Assembly: GCA_041660925.1 (NCBI GenBank)
Contig: JBAZVI010000003.1
Span: forward strand, 62,001 to 126,000
Direction: 5' to 3'
Length of the DNA: 64,000 bases
From: Elusimicrobiota bacterium
Lineage (GTDB): Bacteria; Elusimicrobiota; Elusimicrobia; UBA1565
Position numbers and translations under genes: made by a program. Positions 53,606-61,358 of the stretch are shown here, piece by piece (within the stretch, counting starts at the first letter, position 1; each line of letters starts with the position of its first letter). Under the pieces are notes generated by a model. That model worked only from the letters and a program-made list of their open reading frames with translations. It was not told the DNA's origin and ran no database searches.

Positions 53606-56600
53606 CGTTCGATGACGAGCTTGAGGACGGTCGACGACCCGCCTTGCGAGGACTTCACGTAGGCGAAGTAGACGCCGCTGGCGCACTCGCGGCCCGCTCG
53701 GTTGCGTCCGTCCCACACCACGGTGCCCACGTTCGCGGCGGAGAAGGGGACGTCGGCCACGAACTCGGCGGCGAGATTGAAGATCTTGATGGCTCCCTCG
53801 GTGGGGAGGTTGTCGAAGATGATGCCGCTCTTGCCGAGGAAGGAGGCCGAGTCGAAGCGGCCGGCGCTGCCCGGCTGCCAGGGGATGGGGTAGACGCGGA
53901 CCTGGTCCGTGTTCGGGCGGATGCCGCTGGGGCCGAAGACCGCGAAGACGGAGAAGTGGGGGGTCTGCCCGAGGACGCGTCTGTTGGCGAGGTCCACCGA
54001 GGTGGGCAGCGCGGTCCAGCGCACGACCGTCTCATCGAGCGTGTACATCCTCAGACCGGCGGCCGGGATGGGCGGGATCGTGTTGTCGATGAGGCCGTTC
54101 CCGTCGTCGTCCGTATAGGGGAGGGAGACGGTGACGGTCGACGCGAAGTTCCCGGTGAGCGGGAGCCCCCCCACGCTCGCGACCAGTTCGACGAGCGTCC
54201 CGGGGATGAGCGCCTGCCCGGTCGGCGGGGCGGAGAGGGCCGAGAGCACGGTCGCCGCGGAGGCCTGGATGGGCGCCGCGGACGGGTCGGCGGAGGCGTA
54301 GATGTCCGCGGGACCGCCGAAGGTGTCGGGCGGGATGATGAGATGCGTCGAGGCGTTGGGCCAGGGAAGGGAGAGTTCCGAGGACCTGCTCGCAGTCCAT
54401 GAGGCGGCGACTTCCGACGCGGTCATGGCGCGTCCGGCGAGATTGACCTCGTCGATGAGGCCGTTGAAGGGGCTGTCGTAACCGGCGGCGAGCGGCTGGC
54501 GGGCGCCGATCGAGACGAGGTGGGCGTCGTTGTAGCGCGCCGCGGGGATTCCGACGCTGTTGACGGCGGAGAGGGTGCCGTCGACGTAGATGCGCAGCGT
54601 GCGCGCCGCCGCGTCGTAGACGCCGGCCAGGTGCGTCCACTGTCCGACCCGGATGGACTGCGTCGAGCTGACCTGATAGAGCCCGAGTCCGGCGTCGCGC
54701 AGGAAGAAGCGCCACTTCCCGGCGGTGATGACGAGCGCGAAGGACTCCTTCGTCCCCTCTCCTTTGGCGACGAGGCCGGCGTCGGCGACCTGATTGACGT
54801 TCTCGGGGTTCACCCATGCCTGCACCGTCAGCGAGCCGGTCCCGGCCAGGTTCGCCGCGTGCGGCACGCGGCAGTAGGTGTTGGGGATCCCGCTGAAGCG
54901 GACGGCCTTCCCGAGCCCGGTCTGCCCCGTCGTGTAGGTCGGCGTCGAACAGGCGACGAAGGTGCAGGTCAGCTGCCCGTCGTTGGCCAGGCCCGAGGCG
55001 TCGACCGCCTTCGTGCCTCCGCCCTCGTCGAAGTGCCAGGTCCCTAGGGCTCCGGCGATGGGGGCGTAGGGCGTCTGGGGCGTCGACGCGGAGGAGACGA
55101 TGATCGAGGCGGCGGTCTGCTGGGTGACGACCGCCGTCGGCGCCGTCGCCACGCCGTTGCCGTTGACGGCGCGGGCGCGCAGGGCGTAGTTGGTCGCGGG
55201 GAGCAGGCCGCTGAGGGTCAGGTTGGTCGCCGACACCGAGTAGGTGGAGACGCGGCCGGAGAAGCCCGCATCGGTCGTCAGGAAGACCTCGTAGAGGGTC
55301 GCGGCGGGCGGGTTCCCGCTGCCGGACCAACTCACGGAGATCGTGTTGGAGGTGACCGCCGTGATGCTCAGCGGGCCCGGCGCGGCGGCCAGCGTGTAGA
55401 TGCGCGCCTCGGCGCCGTCCGGCCCGACGCCGGAGGCGTTGCGCACCCGCAGGGTCGCGCCGTACTCCGTGTTCTGCGAGAGGCCTCCCTGGTCGAAGAG
55501 CGTCCCGGCGGTCGTGGTGAGGGTCCCCAATCCGGTCCCGACCAGCGTGTAGTCGAGCGCGCTCGGGGAGGCGGTCCAGCTCCAGCGGATGGAGGTGAGC
55601 CCCTGCGCCAGGCCGACGAGACCGTTCTGGATCCCGAAGGTCGGGACCGTCGTGCTCGCGAAGGCGGTGAAGACCTCCCCGAGGGTGTTCCCGTCGGAGG
55701 CGTTTCCGTTGAAGGCGCGCACGCGCAGGTAGTACGTCGTCTGCGGGGAGAGGGAGACCACGGCCTTCGAGAGCCCGGTGTAGTTGGCCGTCGTCGGGAC
55801 CGGGCTCGAACGGAGGGTGGCGAAGTTGTTGAGCGAGTCGCTGAGCTCCCAGCGCGTGTAGCCGGGGTTGCCGTTGTCCCCCCACGTGACGACGAGGCTG
55901 CCGGTCGAGACGAAGGACGCCCCGAAGGCCGCCGGCGGGTTGGCCCAGGTGTAGACGCTCGTCGGCGCGGAGAGGGAGCTCTCCCCGTACATCGTGACCG
56001 CGCTGATGCGCCGGCAGTTCAGCGAGTTCGGCCCGTAGCCGGCCTCCGGGTAGCTGAGGCCTCCGAGGCCCGAGGCGATGGGAACGCCGCTCAGGCACGA
56101 GTAGAATCGGTAGGTCCCTCCCGTGCAGAGACCCGGAGAGGCGGACCAGTTCCAGGTGATGCCGGTCGCGGAGGTCGGCGTCCCCGAGAAGCCCCCCGGC
56201 TGCGAGGGCGGCGCCGTCTGCACGTTGATGACGCGGTCCTGCTGGATGGTGTTCCCCGAGCGGTCCTGGAAGGTGAAGCGGATGTAGTTGTTCCCGGAGC
56301 GCAGGGGCACCGCCGCGGCGGTATAGGTGTGCTTCGCGACCGAGCCGTTGGAGCCGGCGGGCGAGTAGTCTCCGCCCGCGATATAGCGCGTCGTGAAGGG
56401 ACCGTTCGAGCTCGTGGAGGAGTACTTGAACTGCCCGGCATAGTAGTCGTTGGCGACGCCCTCGGCCCCGAGCGCGGCGGTGAGGACGCGTACCTCGTCG
56501 ATATATCCGTAGAAGGTGTATCCCCCGCCCGTCGGGCGGTGGCCCACGTAGAGGTCCCCGTCCACCCGCAGCGGCAGCATCTCCGGGATGACGGTCTCCC

Positions 56601-57315
56601 CCACCTTCACGTCGTTGACGTAGACGCGCAGGATCTTGTTCATGCCCGAGTTGCCGAGGGTCATGGTGACGAGGTTCCAGGCGTTCTGCGTCATGACCGC
56701 GTAGCTCGTCGAGGAGAGGTGGTTCACGCCGTCGCTGCTGATGGCGTTGGCGTAGATGTTCCCGGCGGTGCCGACGCTGTGCCAGAGGAGGACGCCGACG
56801 TTCGTGCCGTCGTTGAACTCGAGGATGGGGCGCTGGGTGAGATCCTGCGGGTAGACCCACGCCTGGAGCGTGAGTTGGTCGGTGGCGCTGGCCAGCGTCG
56901 CGGACCGGAGGGCGCGCACGTACTCGGGATTCACGTTGGGCCAGGCGCCCGCCTGGGAGAAGTTCGCCTGCGAGGCGACGTAGGTGACGCCGGCGGTCTT
57001 CTCGGTGCTCTGCGGGGCGCTCCGGTCGTCGGCGATGCTGTTGTCGAAGTGCATCATCAGGACGGTGGGCGTCAGCGCGGAGGCGCCGGCCAGGTGCGGC
57101 TGGGCGCCCACGCGCAGGCCCCCTCCCGTGTCCTGGACGTCGATCTGGAAGCTCGGCGTCCCCGTCGAGGTGAGGCTGGACAGGGAGTAGGTCCCGTTGC
57201 AGCTCGTGAGCTGGAAGTTGGAGAGGGCCGGGAGCGCGTCGTCGGCGGCGGCGGCGGGAGCGGCGGCGGCGAGCCGCAGCAGCGCGAGCAGGAGCGCGGG
57301 CAGGAAACTCCTCAC
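53602..57315 (-). CDS. Giant secreted LamG / fibronectin III surface protein with sorting-like C-terminus
   Basis: A 1237-residue protein. A signal peptide ends near PAAAAD. LamG/concanavalin-like domain 1 spans about 90-290 (DQLTLQAWVYPQD, YIDEVRVL). About four fibronectin III domains cover 375-735, and LamG domain 2 covers 745-960 (SLTVQAWVNPENV, GLIDEVNLAGRAM). A PPDTF module and a FlgD/type IX-like end (VRVYPIPWQPG, GIIFDNLPTEGAIKIFNLAAEFV, ASGVYFAYVKS) follow. The C-terminal part parallels the kelch protein. GTG 57315 is 7 nt after TATACT (57327-57322), exactly at the predicted +1. Confidence 0.82.
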   Translation of the reverse strand: MRSFLPALLLALLRLAAAAPAAAADDALPALSNFQLTSCNGTYSLSSLTSTGTPSFQIDVQDTGGGLRVGAQPHLAGASALTPTVLMMHFDNSIADDRSAPQSTEKTAGVTYVASQANFSQAGAWPNVNPEYVRALRSATLASATDQLTLQAWVYPQDLTQRPILEFNDGTNVGVLLWHSVGTAGNIYANAISSDGVNHLSSTSYAVMTQNAWNLVTMTLGNSGMNKILRVYVNDVKVGETVIPEMLPLRVDGDLYVGHRPTGGGYTFYGYIDEVRVLTAALGAEGVANDYYAGQFKYSSTSSNGPFTTRYIAGGDYSPAGSNGSVAKHTYTAAAVPLRSGNNYIRFTFQDRSGNTIQQDRVINVQTAPPSQPGGFSGTPTSATGITWNWSASPGLCTGGTYRFYSCLSGVPIASGLGGLSYPEAGYGPNSLNCRRISAVTMYGESSLSAPTSVYTWANPPAAFGASFVSTGSLVVTWGDNGNPGYTRWELSDSLNNFATLRSSPVPTTANYTGLSKAVVSLSPQTTYYLRVRAFNGNASDGNTLGEVFTAFASTTVPTFGIQNGLVGLAQGLTSIRWSWTASPSALDYTLVGTGLGTLTTTAGTLFDQGGLSQNTEYGATLRVRNASGVGPDGAEARIYTLAAAPGPLSITAVTSNTISVSWSGSGNPPAATLYEVFLTTDAGFSGRVSTYSVSATNLTLSGLLPATNYALRARAVNGNGVATAPTAVVTQQTAASIIVSSASTPQTPYAPIAGALGTWHFDEGGGTKAVDASGLANDGQLTCTFVACSTPTYTTGQTGLGKAVRFSGIPNTYCRVPHAANLAGTGSLTVQAWVNPENVNQVADAGLVAKGEGTKESFALVITAGKWRFFLRDAGLGLYQVSSTQSIRVGQWTHLAGVYDAAARTLRIYVDGTLSAVNSVGIPAARYNDAHLVSIGARQPLAAGYDSPFNGLIDEVNLAGRAMTASEVAASWTASRSSELSLPWPNASTHLIIPPDTFGGPADIYASADPSAAPIQASAATVLSALSAPPTGQALIPGTLVELVASVGGLPLTGNFASTVTVSLPYTDDDGNGLIDNTIPPIPAAGLRMYTLDETVVRWTALPTSVDLANRRVLGQTPHFSVFAVFGPSGIRPNTDQVRVYPIPWQPGSAGRFDSASFLGKSGIIFDNLPTEGAIKIFNLAAEFVADVPFSAANVGTVVWDGRNRAGRECASGVYFAYVKSSQGGSSTVLKLVIER

Positions 57316-57321
57316 GACCCG

Positions 57322-57327
57322 AGTATA
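57322..57327 (-). promoter_or_regulatory. -10 box of the LamG gene
   Basis: TATACT on the minus strand with 6 nt to the GTG start; the -35 is weak. It predicts a leaderless mRNA starting at the GTG. Confidence 0.5.
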
Positions 57328-57355
57328 GCAGGCGGGACGGGGGTGCGGGTTACGG

Positions 57356-58906
57356 CTATGTTAACTTCTTAGAGACGTCTTTGGCGGGAGGGAGGCGGCG
57401 CAGGAACGCCAGCGCGTCCTCGCGCGTGCGCACGCGTCCCTCGGCCTGGGCTTCCTCGAGCAGGGCGAGGGCTTCGCCGACCCGAGGACTCGGCGGGATG
57501 CCCAGTGTCTTCATGACCTCCTTGCCGTCGAGGAGACGCTCGGGCCGCGCGGTCGCGGGCGCGAGGAACCAGCGGCTCATCAGCCAGGAGACGAGCTGGA
57601 GGTGGCGCAGGGTCTTGGCGGTGTCGGCGTCGAGGGCGCGCGGCGGGCGGAAGCCGTGCGGGTCCTCCGCCGCCCAGCGCAGGACGCGGCGCAGGGCCGC
57701 GGGCGGGAGGTAGCTGGCGTGGTCGGCCCAGCAGAGCAGGAGCTGCGGCACCCCGAGCGGCCCGAGGTCGCGGAAGAAGCGGTAGACCGCCTTGTCGCTG
57801 ACGACGTCCGCCGCGGCCAGGTTGCCGGGGCGCAGATGGTGCTCGGCGAGCAGGGCGGCGACGCGGACCTCTTCGCGCGAGCAGCGCAGGCGGCGCAGGA
57901 TCTCGGCGGCCATCCGTCCGCCGAGCAGGTCGTGTCCGAAGAAGCGGAGGCGGCCGTCGATGCGGCGGGCGGTCGCGGGCTTGGCGACGTCGTGGAGCAG
58001 CGCGGCGAGCTTGAGGAAGGCCGGGTCCCCCGCGGGTGCGCCGAGCCCTCGGAGATGTTCGCGCACGCGCGCGCCGAGCGCGCCGAAGACGGCCTCGAGG
58101 TCGGAGAGGACGAAGTCCATGCGCGCGACCACTTCGAGGGCGTGCTTGAGGACGCCGCCGGCCCCGTAGTAGACCTTCGCGCAGGTCCGGGAGGATTCGA
58201 GCTCGGGCAGCAGCGCCGTGAGGAGGCGGACCTCGTCCATGGCCTTGAGCCAGGGAGCGCTGTCGGGGACCGCGAGCAGGGTCAGCAGCTCCGCGCGCGC
58301 GCGTTCGGACGCCGAGCGCCGCAGGAGCCCCCGCTCACGGCGGACGGCCGAGAGAGTCGCCGGCTCGACGCGGAGGCCGCACTGCGCCGCGATGCGGAAG
58401 ACGCGGAGCATGCGCAGCGGGTCGTCGCGGAAGACCTTCGTCGTCGTCCGGCGCAGGCGCCGCCGTCGGAGGTCGGCGAGGCCGCCGTGCGGGTCGAGGA
58501 GCGGGGCTCCGGCCGCGAGCGGGAGCTCGAGCGCAAGGGCGTTGAGGGTGAAGTCGCGCCGCCCGAGGTCCGAGAGGATGTCCTTCCCTTGGAGTTCGGC
58601 GACGTCGACGTGGGGGCCTCCGCCCCGCGGGACGACGCGGTAGACGCCGTTCTCGGCGTCCAGGACCACGCAGGAGGCTTTCGTCTGCCGCGCCAGGCGC
58701 TGCGCGAGGAGGTGCGCTCCGACGGCGGCCGCGTCGAGGTCGAGGACCGGGCGTCCGAGGAGGGCGTCGCGCAGTGCCCCTCCGACGAGCCAGACGCCTC
58801 TCGCCGGGGCGGCTGCGCGGGAGCACTCCTCGAGCGCGGCGAGCAGGGGGTGCGCGCGCAGGGCCTTCGCGGCCGTCGCGGGGAGACGCGTCGCGCGGGG
58901 CTTCAC
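57356..58906 (-). CDS. cca: CCA-adding enzyme / tRNA nucleotidyltransferase with HD domain
   Basis: A 516-residue class II nucleotidyltransferase that builds or repairs the tRNA 3' CCA, needed because the tRNA here lacks encoded CCA. The head domain has VWLVGGALRDALLGRPVLDLD with the metal-binding D-x-D, then GRRDFTLNALAL and DPHGGLADLRRRRLR. KVFRDDPLRMLRVFRIAAQ is the neck. The HD domain LAALLHDVAKP is C-terminal. The class alone does not separate CCA-adding from poly(A) activity. GTG 58906 overlaps the ligase stop codon. Confidence 0.85.
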   Translation of the reverse strand: MKPRATRLPATAAKALRAHPLLAALEECSRAAAPARGVWLVGGALRDALLGRPVLDLDAAAVGAHLLAQRLARQTKASCVVLDAENGVYRVVPRGGGPHVDVAELQGKDILSDLGRRDFTLNALALELPLAAGAPLLDPHGGLADLRRRRLRRTTTKVFRDDPLRMLRVFRIAAQCGLRVEPATLSAVRRERGLLRRSASERARAELLTLLAVPDSAPWLKAMDEVRLLTALLPELESSRTCAKVYYGAGGVLKHALEVVARMDFVLSDLEAVFGALGARVREHLRGLGAPAGDPAFLKLAALLHDVAKPATARRIDGRLRFFGHDLLGGRMAAEILRRLRCSREEVRVAALLAEHHLRPGNLAAADVVSDKAVYRFFRDLGPLGVPQLLLCWADHASYLPPAALRRVLRWAAEDPHGFRPPRALDADTAKTLRHLQLVSWLMSRWFLAPATARPERLLDGKEVMKTLGIPPSPRVGEALALLEEAQAEGRVRTREDALAFLRRLPPAKDVSKKLT

Positions 58907-60537
58907 GAGACCCTCCGGTCGAGCTCGCGGCGCCGGAGCTCGCGCTTGAGGACCTTCTGCAGGGAGTTCTTCGGCATCTCGCCGAGAACCTCGATGTCGC
59001 GGGGACGCTTGTACGGGTCGAGGCGCTGGCGGCAGTGTTGGAGCAGGTCGGACTTCGTCGCCTTCGACCCCGGCCGGAGCACGACGAAGGCCTTGATCGT
59101 CTCGTCGCCCACGTCGTCGGGGATCCCCACGACCGCGGCTTCCTGGACGCCGGGGTGCTCGAGGATCGCCGCCTCGACCTGGGCCGAGAAGACCTTCAGC
59201 CCCTTGATGATGATCATGTCTTTGATGCGGTCGCGGATGTGGAGGAAGCCGTCCGCGTCGACGATCCCCACGTCGCCGGTGCGCAGCCAGCCGTCCTCCG
59301 AGAGTACGGCGCGGGTGTCCTCCGGGCGGTTCAGATAGCCCTTCATGATGTTGTGGCCGCGGACGCAGATCTCCCCCTCTTCGCCCGGCGGGAGCTCGCA
59401 GCCCTGCCCGTCGACGATGCGGAGGCTCACCCCGTCGATGGGCGGGCCCGCGCTGCCGCGGCGGCTGCGGCCGGGCCGGTTGACGCTCACGATCGGGGAG
59501 GTCTCGGTGAGTCCGTAGCCCTCGAGGATCTCGTGGCCGACCGCGCGGAGGAAGTCCCGCGAGACGCGCTCGGGCAGCGGGGCCGCTCCGGCGACGCAGA
59601 AGCGGACCTTGCGGAACACGTACCAGCGCAGGACCCAGCGCTTGAGGCCGGTCGCCTGCTTGGCCAGCACCGCGTAGAGCTGCGGCACGGCGAAGAAGCA
59701 GGTCACCCCGTGGCGCGCCATGCGCATGAGCCAGGGCTTCGGCGGCGTGATCGAGGTGACGACGACGACCTTCGCTCCGATGCGCAGCGGGAGGACGATG
59801 CAGGCGGTCCAGGCGAAGGTGTGGAACATCGGGAGGAGGCACAGGAAGACGTCGTTCTCGCTGAGATCGAAGAACAGGATCGAGGAATCGGCGTTGGCGA
59901 CCATGTTCGCGTGCGTGAGCATCACGCCCTTGGGCTCGCCGGTGGTCCCGGAGGTATAGAGCACCGCGGCGACGTCGTCGGGGGCGGCGGCGTCCTCGGC
60001 GTCCTCCCCCGCCCCGCACTTCGGACACTGGGGCGTACGCGCGTCGGCGAGGGCGGCCCAGAAGTCCCGCGTCCCTTCGCAGGGGCCTTCGGTCATCCAG
60101 ACGGTCTCCAGGGCGGCCAGACCTACGCGCGCGGCGTTCACCTCGCGCAGGAAGGCGCGCTGGGTCACGATGGCGCGGGCGCCGCAGTCGGAGAGCATGT
60201 AGCGCAGCTCCGAGGACTTCTGCACCATGAAGTTGATGGGCACGGCCACGGCGCCCAGGCGCAGGAGGCCGAAGTACGCGACGACGAAGCCCAGTCCGTT
60301 GCGGTGGAGGATGGCGACCCGGTCGCCGCGGGCGATCCCGCTGGCGCGGAAGGCCTCCGCCGCGCGGAGCACGAGGCAGCGCAGCTCGTCGTAGGCGACC
60401 GCGTGCTCGGAGCCGGCGACGTCGCGTTTCCGGCAGCAGGGCGAGACGTGCTCGTGGGCCGGCCCCTCTTCGACGAGCAGCGCGATCCGCGCCGGCCAGC
60501 GCAGAGAGGCCTCGTCGAGCAGGGCGTTGAGCGTCAT
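58903..60537 (-). CDS. Long-chain acyl-CoA synthetase-like AMP ligase with cysteine-containing insertions
   Basis: A 544-residue ANL-superfamily enzyme that activates a carboxylate with ATP. The P-loop is LYTSGTTGEPKGVMLTH (about residues 194-210). GYGLTETSP, DGWLRTGDVGIVDADG and RIKDMIIIKGLKV follow. KNSLQKVLKR carries the late catalytic Lys. Two insertions are unusual: one with paired Cys (HVSPCCRKRD, about 30-39) and one with CPKCGAGED near 180, together a possible zinc site. ATG 60537. The substrate is unknown; a fatty acid is likely from family context. Confidence 0.85.
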   Translation of the reverse strand: MTLNALLDEASLRWPARIALLVEEGPAHEHVSPCCRKRDVAGSEHAVAYDELRCLVLRAAEAFRASGIARGDRVAILHRNGLGFVVAYFGLLRLGAVAVPINFMVQKSSELRYMLSDCGARAIVTQRAFLREVNAARVGLAALETVWMTEGPCEGTRDFWAALADARTPQCPKCGAGEDAEDAAAPDDVAAVLYTSGTTGEPKGVMLTHANMVANADSSILFFDLSENDVFLCLLPMFHTFAWTACIVLPLRIGAKVVVVTSITPPKPWLMRMARHGVTCFFAVPQLYAVLAKQATGLKRWVLRWYVFRKVRFCVAGAAPLPERVSRDFLRAVGHEILEGYGLTETSPIVSVNRPGRSRRGSAGPPIDGVSLRIVDGQGCELPPGEEGEICVRGHNIMKGYLNRPEDTRAVLSEDGWLRTGDVGIVDADGFLHIRDRIKDMIIIKGLKVFSAQVEAAILEHPGVQEAAVVGIPDDVGDETIKAFVVLRPGSKATKSDLLQHCRQRLDPYKRPRDIEVLGEMPKNSLQKVLKRELRRRELDRRVS

Positions 60538-60582
60538 CGGCTCGGGAGGGTTCCTCTGCCGGGAACAGCTCGGGTCTAATCC

Positions 60583-60609
60583 GGCGGCGGTCACGTCGAG
60601 ACCGCCGCC
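60583..60609 (-). terminator. Hairpin after the RAM-domain gene
   Basis: GGCGGCGGTC / GACCGCCGCC pair over 10 bp around a 7-nt loop, next to the stop codon of the AsnC-like gene. No U-run follows, so it may only attenuate transcription into the ligase gene. Confidence 0.45.
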
Positions 60610-60842
60610 TAGATGACGGTCGTGACGAGGGTCTCGGTGGAGAGGACCCCGGGGATGGAGCGGATGTCGTTGACGACGATGCTCGAAAGGCTCGGCATGT
60701 CGTCGGTCTCCATGTCGAGAACGAGGTCCCAGCGCCCGAAGACGGCGGAGACGTGGGAGACCCCTTTGGTCTGCTTGATCTTCTGCAGGACCGATTGCTC
60801 GCGGCCGGCGGTCAGACGGACGAGGACGAGACCTGTCACCAT
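60609..60842 (-). CDS. Stand-alone AsnC/Lrp ligand-binding (RAM) domain protein
   Basis: A 77-residue protein consisting only of the RAM/ACT-like effector domain: GLVLVRLTAGREQSVLQKI, VSHVSAVFGRWDLVLDMET and SIPGVLSTETLVTT. No helix-turn-helix is present, so it cannot bind DNA by itself. Such proteins sense amino acids or modulate full-length Lrp relatives. GAGG lies about 9 nt before ATG 60842. An AGTATACT palindrome (60885-60892) serves as -10 on both strands toward dtd and this gene. Confidence 0.85.
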   Translation of the reverse strand: MVTGLVLVRLTAGREQSVLQKIKQTKGVSHVSAVFGRWDLVLDMETDDMPSLSSIVVNDIRSIPGVLSTETLVTTVI

Positions 60843-60884
60843 GGGAGGAAACCTCGCTCGAAGAACGATGTCGTCGACGGGGAA

Positions 60885-60892
60885 AGTATACT
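60885..60892. promoter_or_regulatory. Shared palindromic -10 box between the RAM gene and dtd
   Basis: AGTATACT reads TATACT on both strands. Leaders would be about 13 nt for dtd and about 36 nt for the RAM gene. The -35 regions are weak on both sides. Confidence 0.45.
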
Positions 60893-60911
60893 AAAATCAC
60901 GCCCGGCCCCC

Positions 60912-61358
60912 ATGCGCCTGGTCCTGCAGCGCGTCCTCGAGGCGTCCGTGGAGCTCCCCGGAGGGGAGCGCCGCGGCGTGGGCCCCGGCCTCCTGGTACT
61001 GGCCGGCGTCGGGCCGCGCGACGACGAGGCCTCCGCCGTCCGCATGGCCGAGAAGACGGCCAACCTGCGGATCTTCTCCGACGAGCGCGGGAAGTTCGAC
61101 CGCTCCCTCCTCGACGTGCGCGGGGAGGCGCTCGTCATCAGCCAGTTCACCCTCTTCGGCGACTGCCGGCGCGGACGCCGTCCCGACTTCACCGGCGCCA
61201 TGGAGCCCTTGCGCGCCGAGGCGCTCTATCGCGCCTACGCGGCCGCCCTCGCCGGACTCGGCGTCGCGGTGAAGACCGGCGAGTTCGGGGCGCACATGAA
61301 GGTCGCGCTCGTCAACGACGGACCCGTCACGATATGGATCGATTCCGACCAGGCCTGA
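60912..61358 (+). CDS. dtd: D-aminoacyl-tRNA deacylase
   Basis: A 148-residue enzyme that hydrolyses D-aminoacyl-tRNA. Signature motifs are SQFTLFGD (77-84) and NDGPVT (135-140); the latter is the Gly-cis-Pro chiral selector. RLVLQRVLEASVELPG begins the fold. ATG 60912 matches family length. Confidence 0.95.
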   Translation: MRLVLQRVLEASVELPGGERRGVGPGLLVLAGVGPRDDEASAVRMAEKTANLRIFSDERGKFDRSLLDVRGEALVISQFTLFGDCRRGRRPDFTGAMEPLRAEALYRAYAAALAGLGVAVKTGEFGAHMKVALVNDGPVTIWIDSDQA

